Assembly: GCF_024464655.1 (NCBI RefSeq)
Contig: NZ_JANHAV010000001.1
Location: forward strand, 558,001 to 622,000
Reading direction: 5' to 3'
From: Halobellus inordinatus
Lineage (GTDB): Archaea; Halobacteriota; Halobacteria; Halobacteriales; Haloferacaceae
Length of the DNA stretch: 64,000 bases
Positions 7,723 to 15,939 of the stretch are shown piece after piece; positions within the stretch are counted from its first letter, which is position 1; each line of letters begins with the position of its first letter. The position numbers were made by a program, and so were the translations under genes. The notes beneath the pieces were generated by a model. It was not told the DNA's origin and did no database searches. It worked only from the letters and a program-made list of their open reading frames with translations.

Positions 7723-10581
7723 ATGGCTGACGGCACGTCAGCGCAGGGGATGGACGCGTTCACGGCGCTCGGCGAGTCGGTTCGAAGGGCGCTCTCCGAG
7801 CGCGGATTCACGACGCCGACAGAGCCACAGCGCCGCGCGATCCCGCCGCTGGCCTCGGGGGAGAACGCGCTCGTGATCGCCCCAACCGGGACTGGAAAGA
7901 CCGAGACGGCGATGCTGCCCGTCTTCGACGCGATCGTTCGCTCCGATTCCGAAGACCGTGAGGGGCTCTCCGCGCTGTATATCACTCCGTTGCGGGCGCT
8001 CAACCGGGATATGCGCCAACGGTTGGAGTGGTGGGGCGAGACCCTGGATGTAGAGATCGACGTCCGACACGGCGATACGACGCAGTATCAGCGGCAGAAG
8101 CAGGCCGACGACCCGCCGGACGTCCTCGTCACGACGCCCGAGACGCTCCAGGCGATGCTGACGGGCAAGAAGCTCCGCCGGGCGCTCTCGGACGTTCGCC
8201 ACGTCGTCGTCGACGAGGTCCACGAACTCGCCTCCGCGAAGCGGGGCGCGCAGTTGACCGTCGGTCTCGAACGCCTACGAGAGCTTGCGGGGCCGTTCCA
8301 GCGGATCGGCCTCTCGGCGACCGTCGGGTCGCCCGCGGAGGTGGGGAAGTTCCTCACCGGCGACCGGGGCTTCGAGATCGTCGAGGTCGACGTCGGCAGC
8401 GATGTCTCCTTTACCGTCACACACCCCGAGGTGACACCCGAGGACGAGCAGTTGGCGGGCCAGCTCGCGACCGACGCCGAGATCGCGAGCCACGTCCGCG
8501 TGATTCGCGACATCGTCCGCGACAACGAATCGGCGCTGGTGTTCGTCAACACGCGTCAGACGGCGGAGGCGCTCGGCTCGCGGTTCAAGAAGCTCGACGA
8601 ACCGATCGAGGTCCACCACGGCTCCCTCTCGAAAGACGTCCGAATCGACGTTGAAGACCGCTTCAAGGCCGGCGACCTCGACGCGCTCGTCTGCACGTCG
8701 TCGATGGAACTCGGCATCGACGTCGGGCGCGTTGATCACGTCGTCCAGTACGGGAGTCCGAGAGAAGTCTCGCGGCTCCTCCAGCGCGTCGGGCGCGCCG
8801 GTCACCGCCGCGACGAGGTCTCCCGCGGCACGCTCGTCACCTCTGAACCGGACGATACGCTCGAGGCACTCGCGATCGCCCGGCGCGCGGAGGCCGGCGA
8901 GGTCGAACCCGCGCGGATCCATCACGCCAGCCTCGACACCGTCGCGAACCAGATCGTCGGCGTCGTGATGGACGAGGGCGAGGTTTCGGCCCGTCGCGCC
9001 TACGAGCTCGTGACCGCCGCGTATCCGTTCTCGGACCTCGACGAGGAGACCTTCCGAGAGGTCGTGCGCGAACTCTCGAAGAACCGACTGCTCTGGCTCG
9101 AGGAGGACGCCGACCGCCTGGAGAAATCCGGCGGAACCTGGCAGTACTTCTACGCCAACCTCTCGATGATCCCCGACGAGGAGACCTACGAGGTCCACGA
9201 CATCTCCTCGCGCGGGCAGATCGGTACGCTCGACGAGCGCTTCGTCGTCAACTTCGCCGAGCCGGGGGCCGCGTTCGTCCAGCGCGGCGAGATGTGGCGC
9301 ATCAACGACATCGACGACGACGAGGCGCGAGTGAACGTCACGCCGATCGAAGATCCCAGCGGCGAGGTGCCCTCCTGGACCGGCTCCGAGATTCCGGTTC
9401 CGGCCCGCGTCGCGAACGAGGTGGGCGAGATCCGCGACGTTGCAGCCGGGCAGTTCGAGCGCGGCGCGTCGCGAGAGGCGGTCGCCCGCGATCTGAGCGC
9501 TCGGTACCCGACCGACGTCGACACGCTCGCGGCCGCGCTCGACCCGATCGAGCGGCAGGTCGAGACGGGCCATCCGATCCCGACCGCCGACCGGCTCGTC
9601 GTCGAAGGGCAAGCCCGGACCGTCGTCGTGAACAGTTGCTACGGGCACCGGGTGAACGAGACGCTCGGGCGGCTGCTCGCGGCGCTCGTCGGCCAGCGAA
9701 CCGGCTCGTCCGTCGGGATGGAGGTCAGCCCGTATCGGATCGAACTCGAAGTGCCGACGCGTGCGTCCCTCCGCGACGTCACCGAGGTGTTAGAGACGAC
9801 CGATCCGAACCACGTCGAAGCCGCCCTCGAACTCGCGCTGAAGAACTCCGACGCGCTGAAGTTCACGCTGGCGCAGGTCGCCGCGAAGTTCGGCGCGCTC
9901 AAGCGCTATCAGGGCCGCGAGCGCTTCGGCGCGGATCGGCTGCTGGCCGCGTTGGAAGACACGCCGGTCTACGACGAGGCCGTCCGGGAGGTCTTCCACG
10001 TCGACCTCGCTGTCGACGAAACTGCGGAGCTGCTCGATCGGCTCCGCGGTGACGAGACGGACGCTCGATTGGAGACGGCCCGCGAGCGTACCCCGATCGG
10101 GATCGGTGGCCGGTCCAGCGGGCGCGAACTCCTCGTTCCGGAGAACGCCGACGCGAGCGTGATCGAGGCCGTGAAAGAACGCATCCGGAACGACCGCGTG
10201 CGCCTGCTCTGTCTGCACTGTGCGGACTGGGAGCGGAAGACGAAGGTGCGTCGCGTCCGCGACCAGCCAGAGTGCCCCGAGTGCGGGGCGACCCGCATCG
10301 CGTGTCTGAACCCCTGGGACGAGGAGACCGTCACCGCGGTCCGCGCGGACGCCGACGACCGCGACGACGAGTCCGAGCGTCTCGTTCAGCGCGCGTATCG
10401 CTCGGCGAGCCTCGTTCAGAGCCACGGCAAACAGGCCGTCATCGCGCTCGCGGCCCGCGGCGTGGGGCCACAGACCGCCGCCAGAATCATCGGGAAGCTA
10501 CGGGAAGACGAGGCCGACTTCTACCGCGACATCCTCGAACAGGAGCGCCAGTACGCCCGGACGCAGTCCTTCTGGGACTGA
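7723..10581 (+). CDS. lhr: ATP-dependent DNA/RNA helicase of the Lhr family
   Basis: Large superfamily 2 helicase expected to act in DNA repair or nucleic-acid remodelling. ATG 7723 gives 952 residues and lies about 27 bases after a CTTAATCC box, a leaderless arrangement; GTG 7714 is an alternative. RecA-like domain 1 has Walker A APTGTGKT (53-60), motif II DEVH and motif III SATVGS. Domain 2 has FVNTRQT and the QRVGRAGHR motif VI. These are followed by the winged-helix and Lhr-core regions. A zinc-ribbon-like Cys cluster (CLHC, then CPEC) lies near residues 830-860. Length and order fit archaeal Lhr; which archaeal subtype (aLhr1 or aLhr2) I cannot say. Confidence 0.93.
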   Translation: MADGTSAQGMDAFTALGESVRRALSERGFTTPTEPQRRAIPPLASGENALVIAPTGTGKTETAMLPVFDAIVRSDSEDREGLSALYITPLRALNRDMRQRLEWWGETLDVEIDVRHGDTTQYQRQKQADDPPDVLVTTPETLQAMLTGKKLRRALSDVRHVVVDEVHELASAKRGAQLTVGLERLRELAGPFQRIGLSATVGSPAEVGKFLTGDRGFEIVEVDVGSDVSFTVTHPEVTPEDEQLAGQLATDAEIASHVRVIRDIVRDNESALVFVNTRQTAEALGSRFKKLDEPIEVHHGSLSKDVRIDVEDRFKAGDLDALVCTSSMELGIDVGRVDHVVQYGSPREVSRLLQRVGRAGHRRDEVSRGTLVTSEPDDTLEALAIARRAEAGEVEPARIHHASLDTVANQIVGVVMDEGEVSARRAYELVTAAYPFSDLDEETFREVVRELSKNRLLWLEEDADRLEKSGGTWQYFYANLSMIPDEETYEVHDISSRGQIGTLDERFVVNFAEPGAAFVQRGEMWRINDIDDDEARVNVTPIEDPSGEVPSWTGSEIPVPARVANEVGEIRDVAAGQFERGASREAVARDLSARYPTDVDTLAAALDPIERQVETGHPIPTADRLVVEGQARTVVVNSCYGHRVNETLGRLLAALVGQRTGSSVGMEVSPYRIELEVPTRASLRDVTEVLETTDPNHVEAALELALKNSDALKFTLAQVAAKFGALKRYQGRERFGADRLLAALEDTPVYDEAVREVFHVDLAVDETAELLDRLRGDETDARLETARERTPIGIGGRSSGRELLVPENADASVIEAVKERIRNDRVRLLCLHCADWERKTKVRRVRDQPECPECGATRIACLNPWDEETVTAVRADADDRDDESERLVQRAYRSASLVQSHGKQAVIALAARGVGPQTAARIIGKLREDEADFYRDILEQERQYARTQSFWD

Positions 10582-10635
10582 TCTCGGTGGAAAGCGGTCG
10601 AACGCGAAATGTCGAACGCGGTCGCCCGCGACATC

Positions 10636-12834
10636 TCACGCCGACGGCTCGACGGCGTCGAGCGCTCCCTCGAAGTCCTCGCGCGTCAGGCGCACCTCGT
10701 CGGCGTGTTCGTTCGCGAGCTCGCCCTCGTAGGCGTCGGCGACGCGCTCGATCGCCCGCATCGACGCCTCGCGGACGACGGCGGCAACGTCAGCGCCGGA
10801 GTAGCCGTCCGTCATCGCCGCCAGCTCGTCGCGATCGATGTCGTCCGCGAGCGGTTTTCCGTCGAGGTGGACGTCGAGGATCTCACGGCGGGCCGCCTCG
10901 TCCGGGGCGGGGACGTGCACGTGCGATTCCAAGCGACCGGGTCGGAGCAGTGCGGGATCGAGCGCGCCCTTCCGGTTCGTCGCCGCGAGCACGACGAGGT
11001 TCGGCTGATCGGCGAGTCGGTCGAGTTCGGTGAGCAGTTGGGAGACGACGCGCTCGCCGACGCCGGAGTCGCCGCCCGCCGCGTCGCGGTTCGTCGCGAC
11101 GGCGTCGATCTCGTCGAAGAAGACGATCGAGGGCGCGGCCTGTCTGGCGCGCTCGAACACCTCGCGAACCGCTTTCTCGGACTCGCCGACGTAGCGATCC
11201 AGGAGTTCCGGGCCGGCCACTTGGACGAAGTTCACACCGCTCTCGCCTGCGATTGCCCGCGCGAGGAGAGTCTTTCCAGTTCCAGGGGGGCCGTGTAGTA
11301 GTACGCCCGTCGGCGGGTCCGCCTTCGCGGCGTCGAACAGCGGGCCGTACGTCAGCGGCCACGTCACGGCGCGTTCGAGCGTCCGCTTCGCATCGTCGAG
11401 CCCACCGACGTCCGCGAACGTCGTCGTCGGCGACTCCGCGACGTACTCTCGCATCGCCGAGGGTTCGACAGCCGCCATCGCGGCCTCGACGTCGGCGCGA
11501 GTCACCTGGAGATCCGCGATGGGTGCGTTCACGTCCTCGCGGCGACCGCGACGCAGCGCGATCATCGCGGCCTCCGTCGTCAACGATTCGAGGTCGGCGC
11601 CGACGAAGCCGTGCGTCCGGGCGGCGAGGCGGTCGACGTCGACGTCGTCGGCCAGCGGCATCCGTCGGGTGTGGACTTCGAGGATCTCGCGGCGCCCCTG
11701 TTCGTTAGGGACGCCGATCTCGATCTCGCGGTCGAAGCGCCCGCCGCGCCGCAGCGCGGGATCGAGCGTGTCCACGCGGTTCGTCGCGCCGATCACGACG
11801 ACGTCGCCGCGGGCGTCGAGGCCGTCCATCAGCGAGAGCAGTTGTCCGACGACGCGGTTCTCGACGTCGCCGCCGTCGTCGCGCTTGCCCGCGATCGAGT
11901 CGATCTCGTCGAAGAAGACGATCGCCGGCGCGTTCTCGCGGGCCTGCGCGAACTTCTCGCGGAGTTTCTCCTCGGATTCGCCCTTGTACTTCGACATAAT
12001 CTCCGGGCCGGAGACGTCGATGAACGTCGCGTCGACCTCGCTTGCGACCGCCTTCGCGATGAGCGTCTTGCCGGTCCCGGGCGGGCCGTGCAACAGCACG
12101 CCTTTCGGCGGGTCGATCCCCAGATGTGCGAACACCTCCGGTTCCGAGAGGGGGAGTTCGATCATCTCTCTGACGAGGTCGAGTTCCTCGTCGAGGCCGC
12201 CGATGTCCTCGTAGGTGACTGTCGGCGTCGACCCCGACCCGCTCGTGCGACCGCGCTGGTCGTCGCCGGCGGCACTCGATGTGCCGCTGGTGGAGTCGCT
12301 CCCCGAGATCGAGGAGACGACGCGACTCAGCCTGCCTTCGCGCGTCAATCGGAGTTTCGTCGCGTCCGTGACGCGGACCATCCCGTCGGGGGTCGTCTCG
12401 CTCACGACGAACGGGTCGTCGCTCAGCGACTCGAAGTGGATCTGGCCCCCGGGTTTGATCGGCCGGTCGCGGATCGCCCGCTTTATCAGTTCGACCGCGC
12501 GCTCGTCGTCCTCGAAGGCGACGTCGCCCGGCATCGACAGCGTCACCGAGACGGCACCCTCGACGTCGACTTTCCGGACGCGAACAGTCTCGTCGATCTT
12601 CGCCCCGGCGTTCGCTCGGGTGTCGGCGTCGACGAGGACGACGTGGTCGGGCACGTCCCCGCCGGCCGGCCACACTTTCGCCACCGTTTCTCGCTCGCCT
12701 GCGACCACGACAGTGTCGCCGCTGAGGACGCCCAGTCGCCGCCGCGCCGGTTCCGGCAGCCGGGCGATGCCTCGGCCGGCGTCTCGCTTTTCGGCCCCGC
12801 GAACGGTCAGTTCGAGGCCCTCGTCCGCGCTCAT
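10636..12834 (-). CDS. CDC48/VAT family AAA+ ATPase with two ATPase domains
   Basis: Hexameric unfoldase that feeds proteins to the proteasome and remodels complexes. I chose ATG 12834, directly preceded by AGAGGT, over an upstream frame that adds a basic stretch. The 732-residue product has an N-terminal double-psi/beta-clam substrate domain (about 1-180), a Ser/Gly-rich hinge, then two AAA modules. Each has Walker A GPPGTGKT and Walker B FFDEID, with arginine-finger regions. Haloarchaea carry several cdc48 paralogs; this one is on its own, convergent with lhr and divergent from a small zinc-finger gene. No proteasome gene is adjacent (one alpha subunit is at 53.3 kb). Confidence 0.94.
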   Translation of the reverse strand: MSADEGLELTVRGAEKRDAGRGIARLPEPARRRLGVLSGDTVVVAGERETVAKVWPAGGDVPDHVVLVDADTRANAGAKIDETVRVRKVDVEGAVSVTLSMPGDVAFEDDERAVELIKRAIRDRPIKPGGQIHFESLSDDPFVVSETTPDGMVRVTDATKLRLTREGRLSRVVSSISGSDSTSGTSSAAGDDQRGRTSGSGSTPTVTYEDIGGLDEELDLVREMIELPLSEPEVFAHLGIDPPKGVLLHGPPGTGKTLIAKAVASEVDATFIDVSGPEIMSKYKGESEEKLREKFAQARENAPAIVFFDEIDSIAGKRDDGGDVENRVVGQLLSLMDGLDARGDVVVIGATNRVDTLDPALRRGGRFDREIEIGVPNEQGRREILEVHTRRMPLADDVDVDRLAARTHGFVGADLESLTTEAAMIALRRGRREDVNAPIADLQVTRADVEAAMAAVEPSAMREYVAESPTTTFADVGGLDDAKRTLERAVTWPLTYGPLFDAAKADPPTGVLLHGPPGTGKTLLARAIAGESGVNFVQVAGPELLDRYVGESEKAVREVFERARQAAPSIVFFDEIDAVATNRDAAGGDSGVGERVVSQLLTELDRLADQPNLVVLAATNRKGALDPALLRPGRLESHVHVPAPDEAARREILDVHLDGKPLADDIDRDELAAMTDGYSGADVAAVVREASMRAIERVADAYEGELANEHADEVRLTREDFEGALDAVEPSA

Positions 12835-12928
12835 ACCTCTGCTTCGGCGCGCCCGGTCTTTTGTCTTGCCCGGGGTCGCCGGACGCCGCGGGGGAAGGGT
12901 TTTGAATCGTGGCATCCTCTCGCACGAT

Positions 12929-13063
12929 ATGGTGTCGACCGTCGAGCGGGACGGGCAGACGTGGTACCAGTGCGACGAGTGCGGACTGTTGCTCGACGAC
13001 GAGACAGACGCGAAGGCTCACGAGGAGAACTGCGACGCGGAGGAACCGTCGTATCTGCAGTAA
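12929..13063 (+). CDS. 44-residue C2HC zinc-finger protein
   Basis: ATG 12929 begins a short product with CDEC (residues 15-18) and a later H and C (about residues 31 and 35), a classical small treble-type zinc site. The end is acidic (EEPSYLQ). It closely resembles a haloarchaeal micro-protein family recalled as DUF7128. A GGTTTTGAA stretch about 25-30 bases upstream fits a leaderless promoter, divergent from the CDC48 gene. Nucleic-acid or protein binding is possible, but no function is established by the sequence. Confidence 0.75.
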   Translation: MVSTVERDGQTWYQCDECGLLLDDETDAKAHEENCDAEEPSYLQ

Positions 13064-13139
13064 GCGGGGAGTGCTGGAGACGGTGAGCGACTCCGCCGAG
13101 CGGTGCGCCCCGAGCGCACGCGCCGCGTCGTAACCTCGA

Positions 13140-14045
13140 TCACTGAAACAACAGCCAGCCGGCGGTCGCCACGACGACCGCGAGGATGACGAGGATGACG
13201 AGCGTCAGGAGGGCCTCGCCGACCGTCGTGATCACACCGAGGCCGACGACGAGCGCGACGACCGTGAGCGCGCCGAACGCCAGGCTCTCCCGGGGTGCGA
13301 CGTCGGCTTCCGATACGAGACGCTGGGCCTCGTCGGCCGCCGAGCGCGCTCGTTGTTCCCACTCCGAGCGGTTAGATTGACGACGCCCGCCGGTGGTGGC
13401 AGACCCAGTCGCGTCCCGGCTCCCACCGCTGCGTGACACGCTGTTTCCGATGTCGGCCGTCGTATTCGTCGTCGACTGCGACGCCCTCGCATCGGTCGTC
13501 GACCCTCCAGACACCCCGTCTGTGCGCCTTTCGGCCGTGCCTGTGTCGGCCGTCGACGCTGCGCCGGTCGTCGATGCTGCATCATCCGCCCCGCTCGAAG
13601 CCGCCGACGCTTCCGGGTCCTGCGGCGTCCGCTCCTCCGCGCTCTCGACGCTCCGACGTGCGCTGTCGTCACCGCTCGGAGCACGCTGGCTGCTCGGAGA
13701 ACGCCGGCCGCTCGAACCCCCAGACGAGTTGGCTTCGACGACGACGTTCACGTACTCCATCTCGGCGCCGTAGCCCGAGACGATCTTGAGTCGCCCGCTG
13801 ACCTGCTCTCGGTCCGCGGCGACGCCGACCGGGATCCGGATAGTCTCTTCACCCTCGACGTAGTGGTTCACGGCGTCGATCCGCGCGACCTCCGAGAGGG
13901 CGTCGTCGAGGTGGATGTGGACGTGAACGGGGCCACCGGCGTTCCGGAGATAGATGTGAAACGGTCCGCTGACGGTGTGTGCGTCCGGTGCGTCGATCGC
14001 GTGGACTGTCTCCCCGTTCAGTTCCACCTGGAGCGACTCTGACAC
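13140..14045 (-). CDS. Tail-anchored protein with N-terminal beta domain and Ser/Thr/Ala linker
   Basis: The 301-residue product has three parts. An N-terminal folded domain of about 105 residues has alternating hydrophobic strands and the phrase FHIYLRN. A disordered linker of about 115 residues is rich in Ser, Thr, Ala, Gly and Arg. The end (about 255-301) has two adjacent hydrophobic helices that should anchor it in the membrane. No signal peptide is seen, so the N-terminal domain is probably cytoplasmic. It diverges from an ABC exporter ATPase gene. The architecture matches a conserved haloarchaeal family of unknown function; I see no catalytic motif. Confidence 0.75.
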   Translation of the reverse strand: MSESLQVELNGETVHAIDAPDAHTVSGPFHIYLRNAGGPVHVHIHLDDALSEVARIDAVNHYVEGEETIRIPVGVAADREQVSGRLKIVSGYGAEMEYVNVVVEANSSGGSSGRRSPSSQRAPSGDDSARRSVESAEERTPQDPEASAASSGADDAASTTGAASTADTGTAERRTDGVSGGSTTDARASQSTTNTTADIGNSVSRSGGSRDATGSATTGGRRQSNRSEWEQRARSAADEAQRLVSEADVAPRESLAFGALTVVALVVGLGVITTVGEALLTLVILVILAVVVATAGWLLFQ

Positions 14046-14148
14046 GTCGACAACGTCGACGCGAGCGTGTAAAAGCGTTCAGGTGACTTGGAGTCGGAGG
14101 GAACGGTCCCGATCATCGTCCGGTGTGAGGGGGCCGCCGCTCTGACAG

Positions 14149-14157
14149 AGTTTTATT
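14149..14157 (+). promoter_or_regulatory. TATA-like box of the ABC exporter operon
   Basis: AGTTTTATT lies 26-34 bases before ATG 14183, the expected distance for a leaderless haloarchaeal transcript. It is the main reason for preferring that ATG over the upstream in-frame TTG 14156. Confidence 0.5.
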
Positions 14158-14182
14158 GCCCAGTGACAGGAATGTGAAGACG

Positions 14183-15091
14183 ATGGCGACGATCGAGGTC
14201 CAGGGATTGACGAAGGCCTACGGCGACACCCTGGCGAACGACGACCTCGAATTTTCGATCGAGCGCGGGGAGATATTCGGCTATCTCGGTCCCAACGGTT
14301 CCGGGAAGTCGACGACGATCCGGCAACTGATGGGATTCCAATCGCCGACCGCTGGCACCGCGACCCTGTTCGGCGCCGACATTCGGGATCAGGACGCGCT
14401 GCGCGAGGTGAAGTCACGAATCGGCTTTCTCCCCGGTGAGCCGGCGTTCAACGGCTCAGTCACGGGCGAAGTGTTCCTCGACTACCAGGCGCGACTGAAG
14501 GGCGACTCACGGCGCGCGGAACTGCTCGAACTGTTCACGCCGCCGCTGGAGCGGAAGATCCGCGAGTACTCGACGGGGAACAAACAGATGCTAGGGCTCG
14601 TCCAGGCGTTTATGCACGATCCCGATCTGGTGATAATGGACGAGCCCACGTCGGGGCTGGACCCGCTCAAACAGGAGGCGTTCAACCGATTTCTTCGTCG
14701 GGAGCGCGACGACGGACTGACGGTCTTCTTCTCCTCGCACGTCCTCGGTGAGGTCCGTCGCGTCTGCGATCGGGTCGGAATCATTCGAGAGGGTCGCCTC
14801 GTCACTGTCGAGACCGTCGACGACCTCCTCCAGCGCGGGGGCAAACGGGTCCGCGTGCACACCGATCCGCCGCTGACGAAAGCCGACCTCGGCCTGGGCG
14901 GCGTCGTCGACTTCGAGGCCGAGGGTCGACAGGCGCAGTTCACTTTCACCGGCGACTACGACGAACTGTTCGAGGCGCTCTCGCAGCATCGGATCGTCGA
15001 CGTCGAGATCGACGAACCGCCGATCGAAGAGGTGTTTATGCACTACTACGGCGGGCCGCAGCGAACGGAGGAGCGCAACGATGCGGCTTGA
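14183..15091 (+). CDS. ABC transporter ATP-binding protein (ABC-2 exporter type)
   Basis: ATPase of a two-gene exporter. The 302-residue product has Walker A GPNGSGKS near residue 38, a Q-loop, a modified signature STGNKQ in place of LSGGQ, Walker B VIMDEPTSGLD and a switch histidine in SSHVLGE. A C-terminal region of about 80 residues is typical of ABC-2 (DrrA/CcmA-like) ATPases. It overlaps the permease gene by 11 bases, so the two are co-translated. The substrate cannot be read from sequence; related pairs export lipids, peptides, drugs or cell-surface components. The large extracellular-type protein that follows may be functionally linked. Confidence 0.93.
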   Translation: MATIEVQGLTKAYGDTLANDDLEFSIERGEIFGYLGPNGSGKSTTIRQLMGFQSPTAGTATLFGADIRDQDALREVKSRIGFLPGEPAFNGSVTGEVFLDYQARLKGDSRRAELLELFTPPLERKIREYSTGNKQMLGLVQAFMHDPDLVIMDEPTSGLDPLKQEAFNRFLRRERDDGLTVFFSSHVLGEVRRVCDRVGIIREGRLVTVETVDDLLQRGGKRVRVHTDPPLTKADLGLGGVVDFEAEGRQAQFTFTGDYDELFEALSQHRIVDVEIDEPPIEEVFMHYYGGPQRTEERNDAA

Positions 15092-15872
15092 CACGGCCCG
15101 CTACGAGGCCAGACAACGCGTCCGGGGGTCGCTCGCGCTGGCAGCGCTGCTCGGCGCGTTCTCGATCCTTATCGTCTATCTCTACCCCTCGATCGCCGAG
15201 GCGGGCGCCGACATCGACGCGCTGATCGAGGCTTTCCCCGAGTCGTTTCAGGAGGGACTCGGCGTCGAAGCCTACTCGACCATCGAGGGCTTCATCGCCG
15301 CGGAACTGTATCAGTTCATCTGGATTCTCCTGCTCGGCCTCTATATGGCGTACGCCGCGGGCGGCACGTTCGCCGGTGACATCGAGTCGAAACGGCTCTA
15401 TCTCGTCCTCGCGACGCCGGTGTCGCGAACGCGGGTCGTCGTAGAGAAGACGATCGCGCTCTTGACGCCGCTTTTGGTCCTCAATCTCGTGATTCCCCTC
15501 GTCGTTTTCGCCAGCACTGTCGCGATCGACTACCCGCTGGACCCGGTCTACCTGCTCGCGGTGCACGTGCTCTCGATTCCGTACCACCTCGTCTGTCTCG
15601 GCATCGGCCAACTGCTCTCGGTCACGTTCAGTCGCGGCAACACCGCGCAGTTGGGCGGCATCGCGACGGTCTTTCTGCTCTTTCTCCTCGATTCGGTCAC
15701 TGTCGGCACCGACCTCGAGTGGCTCGGCGACGTCAGCCCGACGCGGTACATCGACCCGACGGAGATCCTGCTCCACGAGAACATCTACGTCGGTGACTCG
15801 CTCCTGCTTTTCGCTGTCACGCTCCTCCTGCTGTTTCTCAGCGTCGTTCGCTTCCACGACCGCGATATCTGA
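15081..15872 (+). CDS. ABC-2 type transporter permease
   Basis: Membrane partner of the preceding ATPase; it starts at ATG 15081 inside that gene. The 263 residues contain six hydrophobic segments: one near the N-terminus (about 17-35), a long extracellular loop, then helices at about 85-102, 125-155, 158-180, 185-215 and 240-258. The conserved stretch SKRLYLVLATPVSR after the second helix is typical of NosY/ABC-2 permeases, where it contacts the ATPase. The product ends in the short charged tail FHDRDI. Confidence 0.9.
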   Translation: MRLDTARYEARQRVRGSLALAALLGAFSILIVYLYPSIAEAGADIDALIEAFPESFQEGLGVEAYSTIEGFIAAELYQFIWILLLGLYMAYAAGGTFAGDIESKRLYLVLATPVSRTRVVVEKTIALLTPLLVLNLVIPLVVFASTVAIDYPLDPVYLLAVHVLSIPYHLVCLGIGQLLSVTFSRGNTAQLGGIATVFLLFLLDSVTVGTDLEWLGDVSPTRYIDPTEILLHENIYVGDSLLLFAVTLLLLFLSVVRFHDRDI

Positions 15873-15907
15873 CTGTCGTCGTCTGATCTGTGCGCCCTGA
15901 CGACACA

Positions 15908-15915
15908 TTTTAAAT
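15908..15915 (+). promoter_or_regulatory. Strong TATA box (TTTTAAAT) before the surface-protein gene
   Basis: TTTTAAAT lies 25-32 bases before TTG 15940. This spacing matches a leaderless transcript beginning at or next to the TTG and supports that rare start codon. Confidence 0.55.
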
Positions 15916-15939
15916 GGAATCGCGTGGTCTGTCTGTACG

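Noticed and set aside
8275-9648. 457-codon minus-strand frame opposite lhr
   Set aside because: Antisense shadow within a well-supported helicase gene.
11611-13086. 491-codon plus-strand frame opposite the CDC48 ATPase
   Set aside because: Shadow frame; the AAA motifs on the minus strand are decisive.
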